Assembly: GCA_021824145.1 (NCBI GenBank)
Contig: JAKALM010000003.1
Span: 124,001-188,000 of the forward strand
DNA length: 64,000 nt
Reading direction: 5' to 3'
Origin: Bacteroidota bacterium
GTDB lineage: Bacteria; Bacteroidota; Ignavibacteria; Ignavibacteriales; Ignavibacteriaceae
The notes beneath the pieces were generated by a model. It was not told where the DNA came from. It ran no database searches and was given only the letters and a program-made list of their open reading frames with translations. This document shows positions 57,560 to 64,000 of this stretch, in pieces (position 1 is the stretch's first letter; each line of letters starts with the position of its first letter). A program made the position numbers and the translations under genes.

Positions 57560-58915
57560 ATGGCAGAAAGAATACTAGTTGTTGATGATGAAGAAATAAT
57601 AAGAGAATCGCTAACCTTTGTATTAAAAAAGGAAGGCTATATAGTTCAAGAAGCTGAAAACGGGCTTGTAGCCTATAATAAACTTCTGGAAGACACTTAC
57701 GATATGGTAATTACTGATTTAGAAATGCCGGAAATGAAAGGCATTGAATTAGTAGAAGAAATAAAGAAATTAAATATTCAAACTTCAGTAATAATAATTA
57801 CAGCATTCGGCTCATTAGATACAGCCATAAGCGCATTAAGAAATGGCGCAAGCGACTATTTGCTAAAACCAATTGAGTTTGATGAATTACTAATAAAAAT
57901 TAGAAGACTATTTGATGTTAAAAATTTAATGCTGGAAAATAGAATTCTAAGAAAAGAAGTACAGCGCAATTTTGATTTTGAAAATATTATCGGGAAAAGT
58001 TCTTCTATTAAAAAAATATATGATATGATTCAAACTGTGGCTGAAACAGATACTACTGTTTTAATTACAGGTAAAAGCGGCACAGGCAAAGAATTAGTTG
58101 CAAGAGCACTTCATTATAACAGTAAAAGAAAAAATAAACCTCTTATTGCTGTTAATTGCGGAACGATTACAGAGAACTTAATTGAAAGTGAATTATTCGG
58201 ACACAAACGAGGCGCATTTACTGGAGCTATTTCTGATAAAGAAGGATTAGTGAAAGCAGCTGATGGTGGAACACTATTCCTTGACGAAATCAGTGAACTT
58301 CCTTTACAGCTTCAAGTTAAACTTTTGCGAGTTCTTCAGGAAAAAGAATATACTCCGGTTGGCTCCACTACGGCATTTTCAGTTAATGTAAGGTTTTTAG
58401 CATCAACAAATAGAGAATTAAAAGAAGAAGTTGCTGCCGGCAGATTCAGGGAAGATTTATATTATCGCTTAAATATTGTTGAAATAAATTTACCTTCATT
58501 AAAAGATAGAGAAGAAGATATTCCTTTGCTTGCAGATCACTTCTTAAATAAATATAGACAAGAAATGAATAAAAATTTAAAAGGTATAGATTCTGAAGCA
58601 ATGCGCGCACTTATGGCTTATGAATGGAAAGGTGAAATAAGAGAACTTGAAAATACAATTGAAAGAGCTGTAATTTTTAGTAAAGGTGATTTTATTACTT
58701 TGTCCGATCTGCCTCAGGCTTTTAACTCTAAAATAAGCACAACAGATTTTTCCAAAATGGGCTCGCTTGAAGATTCAGTAAGAAAGTTTGAGAAAGATTA
58801 TATATATAAAGCTCTAGAGAATAATAATTTTGATAAAGAAAAAACAGCAGAGCTGCTGAAAGTTGGATTATCTACTCTTTACAGAAAATTAAAAGAATTA
58901 GATATAAAAGCTTAA
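57560..58915 (+). CDS. Sigma-54-dependent NtrC-family response regulator
   Basis: 451 residues: receiver with acidic pair VVDDEE and Asp53 (VITDLEMPE), AAA+ domain with Walker A GKSGTGKE (Ser in place of the usual Glu) and GAFTGA loop, and a C-terminal Fis-like helix-turn-helix ([19 protein letters not shown]). Partner of the kinase upstream. A 16-bp palindrome and a strong sigma-54 promoter lie just downstream, so its likely target is the next operon. Confidence 0.95.
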   Translation: MAERILVVDDEEIIRESLTFVLKKEGYIVQEAENGLVAYNKLLEDTYDMVITDLEMPEMKGIELVEEIKKLNIQTSVIIITAFGSLDTAISALRNGASDYLLKPIEFDELLIKIRRLFDVKNLMLENRILRKEVQRNFDFENIIGKSSSIKKIYDMIQTVAETDTTVLITGKSGTGKELVARALHYNSKRKNKPLIAVNCGTITENLIESELFGHKRGAFTGAISDKEGLVKAADGGTLFLDEISELPLQLQVKLLRVLQEKEYTPVGSTTAFSVNVRFLASTNRELKEEVAAGRFREDLYYRLNIVEINLPSLKDREEDIPLLADHFLNKYRQEMNKNLKGIDSEAMRALMAYEWKGEIRELENTIERAVIFSKGDFITLSDLPQAFNSKISTTDFSKMGSLEDSVRKFEKDYIYKALENNNFDKEKTAELLKVGLSTLYRKLKELDIKA

Positions 58916-58939
58916 ATTTAGGCTCTTACAGCCTTTCTC

Positions 58940-58955
58940 AATTGTTGCAACAATT
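58940..58955. promoter_or_regulatory. Perfect 16-bp palindrome, candidate enhancer site
   Basis: AATTGTTGCAACAATT lies about 145 nt upstream of the -24 element at 59084, the usual distance for a bound sigma-54 activator. It also lies 25 nt after the regulator stop, but no T run follows, so it is not a clear terminator. Confidence 0.5.
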
Positions 58956-59083
58956 AAAAATTCATTTTTCAATAGCGGGAACTATTTTGTTTAATTGTAT
59001 TGAACTATGCAGAATAAATTCCTAAAAACATAAAATACGTACCGAATTTAATATTTTATCCTTGTGATATATATCAGCACCAC

Positions 59084-59100
59084 TTGGCACACAAATGGCA
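59084..59100 (+). promoter_or_regulatory. Sigma-54 promoter (-24/-12)
   Basis: TTGGCACACAAATGGCA has the invariant GG (59086-59087) and GC (59098-59099) separated by 10 bp and a full TTGGCAC half. Predicted start near 59111, 67 nt before the receiver gene. It comes right after an NtrC-family regulator gene. Confidence 0.8.
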
Positions 59101-59177
59101 ATCTTAAATGAAAACTCAATTTACTGAGGATAATTTTATTTTAAATTTTATCAGTTATTCCATAAAAGATATTAATA

Positions 59178-59531
59178 ATGAAAAACATTATAGTATATAG
59201 TTCAGATACTAATATTTGTTTAAGCTTGCTGATGTATTTACAAAGTGATTATAATGTAACCACTACTACGAATTTAAATGTCTTGAAGATGATGACAAAG
59301 CATATTAAATTCGATTTGATAATAATGGATACTGATCCATCTAGAACAATTGAAAATGTATGTAAAGAAATTAGAGAAGATGATCCAAATTTACCGATTA
59401 TACTAACTTATGTTTATGAAAATAACAATAAAATTTTTGATAGAAGTATTAGAAAATATACAAGTTCAATATTCTATAAACCGTTTGACTTAAGTGAAGT
59501 AACAAAACATTTAGCAACGTTGTTAGTTTAA
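59178..59531 (+). CDS. Atypical stand-alone receiver domain
   Basis: 117 residues with receiver layout: N-terminal strand KNIIVYSSDTN, Asp51 in LIIMDTDPS, and Lys in SIFYKPFDL. The usual acidic pair after the first strand is replaced by SSD, leaving one Asp, so phosphorylation may be weak or absent. It is the first gene of a probable sigma-54-controlled operon with the Usp gene (37 nt gap). No output domain. Confidence 0.8.
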   Translation: MKNIIVYSSDTNICLSLLMYLQSDYNVTTTTNLNVLKMMTKHIKFDLIIMDTDPSRTIENVCKEIREDDPNLPIILTYVYENNNKIFDRSIRKYTSSIFYKPFDLSEVTKHLATLLV

Positions 59532-59568
59532 TTTATTATCAGGGGGATAGAGAAAGATAGGAGGCAAG

Positions 59569-60072
59569 ATGGTAAATTTTACCAATATACTTGTTCCGAC
59601 AGATTTCTCCGAAAATTCTTTGCAAGCTTTAGAATTTGCACACTATCTTGCGAAACAATCTAAAGCAAAACTCCATGTGTTGCACGTTGTTGAGCCATCT
59701 CCACATTCAGAAAATTCACAAAATAGATTTAGCGAAGAAAGGTTTGAGAAATCAAGGCTGCTCGATGCGGAAGAGGATTTGAGACGATTTGTTAATAAAA
59801 TTTCACCTCAAGGCATAACAATCATTGAAGCATTACATCCTGGGAAAGCATATGAGCAAGTTCTAAATTATTCAAGAAAAAACCGGATTGATTTAATTGT
59901 AATTTCGTCTCATGGATGGACGGGATTATCTCATTTAATTACCGGCAATGTTACAAACAAAATTATGCGTTATTCTGATATCCCAACAATCTGCATTAAG
60001 TCCAATACTTTAGTTTCGCAAAAGGAAATTCCATCTGTTAAAAATACCTTTGCAGAGAATTGGGTAGGTTAA
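59569..60072 (+). CDS. Universal stress protein UspA family
   Basis: 167 residues: NILVPTDFSENSLQALEFA at the N-terminus and the nucleotide-binding-like SSHGWTGLSHLITGNVTNKIM near the C-terminus, then a 25-residue tail. Members respond to starvation, redox or other stress and may bind ATP. Ribosome site AGGAGG about 6 nt before the ATG, the strongest in this part of the window, which suggests high expression. It probably shares the sigma-54 promoter upstream. Confidence 0.94.
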   Translation: MVNFTNILVPTDFSENSLQALEFAHYLAKQSKAKLHVLHVVEPSPHSENSQNRFSEERFEKSRLLDAEEDLRRFVNKISPQGITIIEALHPGKAYEQVLNYSRKNRIDLIVISSHGWTGLSHLITGNVTNKIMRYSDIPTICIKSNTLVSQKEIPSVKNTFAENWVG

Positions 60073-60102
60073 TTTAATATATTCTAAACTGAGGGGTGTT
60101 CG

Positions 60103-60534
60103 ATGAATATATTCAAGTATAATATCGTGTGTTTATTTGTTCTTCTTCTCTCTTTTAATTTGTTTTCTCAAACAAAAACTGATGGATGGGAAGAAGGAAG
60201 TAAATACAATAAACTTTTCAAGATTACTAAGATCGATACAGTTACCGGAATCATTCTGCAAGTAGAAAACATTCCTCCTATGCAAGGAATGGCTCAAGGA
60301 ATAATTCTCAAAGTAAAATCCGGTAAAGATACTATCTTAGTTCACGTTTGCCCAAAATGGATGGGAGATTTATTGAATATTAATCTTCAATCCAAAGAAG
60401 AAGTTACTATCGAAGGCGGGCAGGCAAAATGCAATGGGAATACTGTTTTCATCGCAACTAAACTTACAACAAGCGGAATTATACTTCAGGTTCGGGATGA
60501 AAACGGAACTCCTATTTGGGATAGGCTAAGATAA
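60103..60534 (+). CDS. Exported OB-like protein, unknown
   Basis: 143 residues with a signal peptide (cleaved near NLFSQ). The mature part is beta-rich: IILQVENIPPM, ILKVKSGKDTILVHVCPKWM, EEVTIEGGQAKCNG, and a C-terminal VRDENGTPIWDRLR. The last segment resembles a RDxxGxPxW ending seen in small OB-fold-like periplasmic proteins. Two cysteines (in HVCP and AKCNG) could bind metal or form a disulfide. Function unknown. GAGGGG before the ATG; third gene of the putative stress operon. Confidence 0.6.
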   Translation: MNIFKYNIVCLFVLLLSFNLFSQTKTDGWEEGSKYNKLFKITKIDTVTGIILQVENIPPMQGMAQGIILKVKSGKDTILVHVCPKWMGDLLNINLQSKEEVTIEGGQAKCNGNTVFIATKLTTSGIILQVRDENGTPIWDRLR

Positions 60535-60612
60535 ATTAGTAAGTTTTTGAAAAGACTAATTATTTATAACAATTTTTTGTTAGGGGAAATTTATTATCCG
60601 ATAAATTAAGTT

Positions 60613-61605
60613 CTATCCTTGTCTTTGCATTAGCTCAACAACCATTTTTAATTTGTCTTCATAAATTTCTCTAAGCTTTTCAAAATCCTTTTCAGAAATC
60701 TTTATTAAATCTGAAGTATTACTAATTGCCTGCTCAGCTGTTTTAATTCCCGGAATAACAGTTGAGATTTCTTTGAGCGCCAAAATAAAACTTAAGCTGA
60801 ATGATGTTTTACTGATGTTATATTTCTCTGCAATCTTCCAAACATCTTCTAATTGAGCCAGAGATTGAGATAAAATTTCCGGCGTCAATCTAAAAGCCCG
60901 GTGATCATTTTTTTCAAACTTAGTATCTTTATTAAACTTACCGGTAAGCAACCCAAATTGAAGCGGCATTCTGGCAATAATTCCGTAACCTTTTTGATTT
61001 GCTTCCTTAATTACATCATAGCCTTTTTGGTTTATTATATTAAAAACAATTTGGAATCCGTCGCCAAGATTATTCTTCATTAAATATTCAGCTTCCGGAA
61101 AAGGATTAAAAGTATTCAGCGATAAACCCCAATAACGAACTTTTCCTTCTTTTTTTAATTTTTCCATCGCATCAATACATTCGCCATTCTCTAAATGATT
61201 AATTTTAGCCGAATGAAGCTGATAGAAATCTATCGCATCTCTTTTCAATCGCTTTAAACTTTTTTCGCAAGCTTCAAGAATATATTTTTTAGAATAATCC
61301 AGAATTATAGTATTGTCTTCGCCAATTCTATGACCAACTTTGGAGGCGACTAAAATATCTTTTCTGTTACAAAAAACATTTCCAATTAATTCTTCTGAAT
61401 GGCCGAGTCCATAAAAATCAGCCGTATCATAAAAGTTAATTCCTAGCTCAAATGATTTTTTAAGAGCGTTGATAGAGACTTGATCATCAACTTTCCCCCA
61501 TCCAATTGGTGTTTCGCCAGCCATTGACGGGCCGCCAATGCCCCAAGCACCAAATCCAATTTCGCTTACAGTTAAATCGGTACCGCCGAATTTTCTGAAA
61601 TTCAT
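60613..61605 (-). CDS. Aldo/keto reductase
   Basis: 330 residues of the AKR superfamily: GFGAWGIGGPSM, catalytic-site NFYDTADFYGLGHSEELIG, VASKVGHR and FYQLHS supply the Asp-Tyr-Lys-His tetrad, and a C-terminal IPGIKTAEQAISN NADPH-binding stretch. The ATG at 61605 (MNFRKFGGTDL) is preferred because GAGG lies 6 nt upstream; the frame could start 8 codons earlier at 61629. Substrate unknown. It is convergent with the stress operon and divergent from the DUF2279 gene. Confidence 0.92.
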   Translation of the reverse strand: MNFRKFGGTDLTVSEIGFGAWGIGGPSMAGETPIGWGKVDDQVSINALKKSFELGINFYDTADFYGLGHSEELIGNVFCNRKDILVASKVGHRIGEDNTIILDYSKKYILEACEKSLKRLKRDAIDFYQLHSAKINHLENGECIDAMEKLKKEGKVRYWGLSLNTFNPFPEAEYLMKNNLGDGFQIVFNIINQKGYDVIKEANQKGYGIIARMPLQFGLLTGKFNKDTKFEKNDHRAFRLTPEILSQSLAQLEDVWKIAEKYNISKTSFSLSFILALKEISTVIPGIKTAEQAISNTSDLIKISEKDFEKLREIYEDKLKMVVELMQRQG

Positions 61606-61714
61606 TTTTGCCTCATTAATCTTAAACACATTTTATAATACAAATATAACTTCTGTTCTGTTTTAATTTAAGTGAATTTATTTTCTTTTGATTTTCATTT
61701 GAATATATTTTTGT

Positions 61715-62578
61715 ATGAAAAGAATTTTAATAAAATTTTTAATCGCCTTATTCTTTCTATCAACAGAATTATCATTTTCGCAGATTAAAACCGACTCATC
61801 CGATCAACATAAAATCAATTACTTAAAACTTTCTTTAGTTTCGGGAATAACTGCCGGAGGATTTATTTGGGGATATGCTGTACAAAATAATCTTTGGTGG
61901 AAAGGCGATAAAAGCAGCTTCCATTTTGAATGGACTCACGATTGGGAATATGCTTTAGGCGAAGATAAGTTTGGCCATTTTTTCTTTCCGTACCTTGTCT
62001 CAAATATTTATTCGCAGGCATTTGAATGGTGCGGCATCGATACTGCAAAAAGTATTTGGTATGCAAGTTCTTTTGCTTTGGCTTATGAAACTTTTGTGGA
62101 AGTGCGCGATGGCTTTTCTAAGCAGTGGGGATTTAGCTGGGGGGATTTTACTGCCGATTTTCTTGGATCTTCGCTGCCGGTTTTACAGCATCATTTTCCT
62201 GTGCTGAAAAATTTTAATTTCAAAATAAGTTTTTATCCGTCGGATAGATTTAAATCCGGTTCGAACAGAGTAATTTTTGACGACTACGAAAGCACTTACG
62301 ATTGGCTTAGCATAAATGTTTATAATTTTTTATCTGATGATCTGAAAAAGTATTATCCAAAGTTTATCAACTTTGCAATCGGGCACAGCGTTGAAAAGCT
62401 TGATAACAACGGCGGCGGCAATCATCGCTTTTATTTGGCGCTCGATTGGAACTTAGAAGGATTTCCAGGCGACGGCTGGTTCTTGAAATTGTTAAAGAAA
62501 TATTTCAACTACTACCACTTTCCTTCTCCAGCAGTTCAAATTTATCCTCATGTAATTTGGTATGGAATAAAGTTTTGA
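61715..62578 (+). CDS. DUF2279 (YfiM-like) family protein
   Basis: 287 residues with a signal peptide (cleavage near LSFSQ). The family core is visible: EDKFGHFFFPYLVSN, AYETFVEVRDGFSKQWGFSW and GDFTADFLGSSLP. The C-terminal 120 residues add aromatic-rich, beta-looking sequence ending IYPHVIWYGIKF. Likely at the outer membrane or periplasm; function unknown. A single-gene unit. Confidence 0.8.
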   Translation: MKRILIKFLIALFFLSTELSFSQIKTDSSDQHKINYLKLSLVSGITAGGFIWGYAVQNNLWWKGDKSSFHFEWTHDWEYALGEDKFGHFFFPYLVSNIYSQAFEWCGIDTAKSIWYASSFALAYETFVEVRDGFSKQWGFSWGDFTADFLGSSLPVLQHHFPVLKNFNFKISFYPSDRFKSGSNRVIFDDYESTYDWLSINVYNFLSDDLKKYYPKFINFAIGHSVEKLDNNGGGNHRFYLALDWNLEGFPGDGWFLKLLKKYFNYYHFPSPAVQIYPHVIWYGIKF

Positions 62579-62799
62579 AAAATGAACTTATTCTTTATTC
62601 CCTTAACATATATAAAATAAGTTAAAGGAGATTTACAGCACCTTATTATTTATAAAGATTGATAATTATCTAAAATTAATGGAATATAAACAAGTTATTA
62701 TAAGTATATTTAATAATACGGTTTGAAGTAAAATAAAGCACTGTAATAAGTTTATTCTGATACGGTATAATATAAATCTTTTAATATTATGGGAAATAT

Positions 62800-63705
62800 A
62801 TGCAGGGAGAAAAACATAGGGTAGTTTATTTTTACTTTCTAATATTAAATATTACATTAGTTCTATATAGTTGTCATTCAAATCCTGATGGACCCTCAAT
62901 AAATTTTTTCTACGGCAATAAAATTTTATTTACATCCAGCCGCAGCGGCAGCCCGCAGTTATATTATATGAATCCGGACGGAACAAATATAGTTCAGATA
63001 ACTAATGGCAATAATGCCTCAACTTCGCAATTTGGTATATGGTCCCCCGATGCAAATAATATTGCGTTTAATTTTAGCGATACCAGTGCTCATTATGAAA
63101 TACCGCCTATTTATATAATGACTCCTAGTGGATTAAACCGACGTTTGATAGGTTATGGAACTCAAATTTCATTTTCGCCAGATGGCAGCAAAATAGTTAC
63201 TTCCCGATATAACGGACCTTTATATATTAATGACTTAAATACAGGGAGTTCAGAAAGAACCTCGTTTTGGGGAGGTGCACCAAATTGGTCACCCGACGGG
63301 AAATTCATAGTTTTTTGTTATCGTATAGATTCGTTGAATCAAAGTGAATTATCTAATGAAATATTTTCTTATCCGTCATTGGACAGTGTTAGGGTTATAG
63401 GGCCAAATTCTGCTTGTTTTTTGGCATGGTCACCTGATGGGAAATATTTTGCATATAGTGATACAGATGGAAACGTCTATACGATGACTACTGATGGTAC
63501 GAATATAAAAAAAGTTACAAGCAATGAACCAGGTGTTCAATTCTTATATCCTCGATGGTCGCCAGACGGAAATAAATTGATATTTCTTGCAAGTTCAACA
63601 GATGGTTCGCATAATAGTTATTTATACATGATTAATATTGACGGGACTAATTTGCACAGAGTAATTGATGATCCGACAGTAACATCAGCAGATTGGTCTA
63701 AATAG
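62800..63705 (+). CDS. Lipoprotein with WD40-like (TolB-type) beta-propeller
   Basis: 301 residues. The N-terminus has a hydrophobic segment ending VLYSCHSNP, a lipobox with lipidated Cys at about residue 25. The rest is five or six propeller repeats with the PD40 motif: ILFTSSRSGSPQLYYMNPDG, FGIWSPDANNIAF, ISFSPDGSKIV, PNWSPDGKFIVF, LAWSPDGKYFAY and PRWSPDGNKLIFL. It is probably membrane-anchored and binds a protein or glycan partner. Role unknown. Confidence 0.85.
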   Translation: MQGEKHRVVYFYFLILNITLVLYSCHSNPDGPSINFFYGNKILFTSSRSGSPQLYYMNPDGTNIVQITNGNNASTSQFGIWSPDANNIAFNFSDTSAHYEIPPIYIMTPSGLNRRLIGYGTQISFSPDGSKIVTSRYNGPLYINDLNTGSSERTSFWGGAPNWSPDGKFIVFCYRIDSLNQSELSNEIFSYPSLDSVRVIGPNSACFLAWSPDGKYFAYSDTDGNVYTMTTDGTNIKKVTSNEPGVQFLYPRWSPDGNKLIFLASSTDGSHNSYLYMINIDGTNLHRVIDDPTVTSADWSK

Positions 63706-63743
63706 ATTTTTTTATTTACATACAATAATTAATTCATTCTTGG

Positions 63744-63816
63744 CTGTCATGGTCCAAACCATGACAGAATTTGGTTTTAAGTATTAAAGCGATTCAGTCA
63801 CGAATTGGTCCGTGAC
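63744..63816. repeat. Pair of GGTCC-containing hairpins (REP-like)
   Basis: CTGTCATGGT-CCAA-ACCATGACAG (63744-63767) is a perfect 10-bp hairpin; GTCACG-AATTGGTC-CGTGAC (63797-63816) follows 29 nt later. Both contain GGTCC and begin GTCA/GTCAC, so they look like a repeat pair rather than chance. The first could also end the lipoprotein transcript, but no T run follows. Confidence 0.5.
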
Positions 63817-63858
63817 GACGAGGGAAATTCAGTAAAAATCTAAAATTAGGAGAAATTT

Positions 63859-64000
63859 ATGTTTAGAAATACTTCAACATTTATAATACTATTTATTTTA
63901 GGATTTTTTGCTTCAGTCAGCTATTCACAAATTAAGAAAAAGAATACTAATTCAGGTGCAGTAAATTCATCTTTACAATCAAAAATAAATTTGGAACAAC
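63859..64000 (+). CDS. Start of an exported protein, cut by window edge
   Basis: ATG at 63859 with TAGGAG about 7 nt upstream; the frame is open to the end. It begins MFRNTSTFIILFILGFFASV and SYSQIKKK, a clear signal peptide. Only about 47 residues are visible, so no family is named. Confidence 0.75.
   Translation, partial: MFRNTSTFIILFILGFFASVSYSQIKKKNTNSGAVNSSLQSKINLEQ

Overview
The window is AT-rich, densely coded DNA from a Gram-negative bacterium, most likely of the FCB group (Bacteroidota/Ignavibacteriota, Ignavibacteria-like). This is inferred from TAnnTTTG-type -10 elements, a DUF6266-like protein, outer-membrane barrel proteins, a Kdp system with a split KdpD, and multi-PAS histidine kinases. 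No rRNA, tRNA, CRISPR array or transposase was seen.

1-14.7 kb (minus strand): the first 1147 codons of glutamate synthase (gltB), then a branched-chain amino acid operon read ilvB-ilvN-ilvC-leuB-leuA-leuC-leuD-cimA-nitrilase. CimA makes isoleucine carbon from pyruvate and acetyl-CoA; ilvA, ilvD and ilvE are absent here. Upstream of ilvB is a leader of about 640 nt with two small Ile-rich ORFs and alternative inverted repeats, which looks like tandem attenuation control. 14.7-16.7 kb: a DUF6266-like gene flanked by non-coding DNA and a REP-like palindrome. 16.7-19.1 kb: a ClC/CBS chloride transporter and a small exported protein.

19.1-43.7 kb is a signalling and ion-transport region. It holds a 1511-aa multi-PAS histidine kinase followed by a decayed stand-alone receiver, and a divergent NtrC-family regulator. 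Next comes a kdp cluster (micro-ORF, kdpF, kdpA, kdpB, kdpC, porin, kdpD sensor half, separate histidine kinase). Then come another PAS kinase, a two-gene ABC-2 exporter, and a second kinase-receiver module. The kinase of that second module carries a periplasmic CxxCH heme motif and is broken by a T9 homopolymer frameshift.

44-55.4 kb (plus strand after an outer-membrane protein gene): the aspartate-family pathway. A Thr-codon leader peptide with an attenuator precedes thrA-asd-thrB-thrC-proC. Then metY and metX are preceded by two termination devices in series: a Cys/Met-codon leader-peptide attenuator and a SAM-I riboswitch with its own terminator. Thus Ile, Thr and Met synthesis in this window are each under leader-RNA control, from promoters with very similar spacing.

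55.4-64 kb: an NtrB/NtrC-like pair, then a probable sigma-54-dependent operon (atypical receiver, universal stress protein, OB-like exported protein). These are followed by an aldo/keto reductase, a DUF2279 protein, a beta-propeller lipoprotein, a pair of GGTCC hairpins and the start of an exported protein cut by the window edge.
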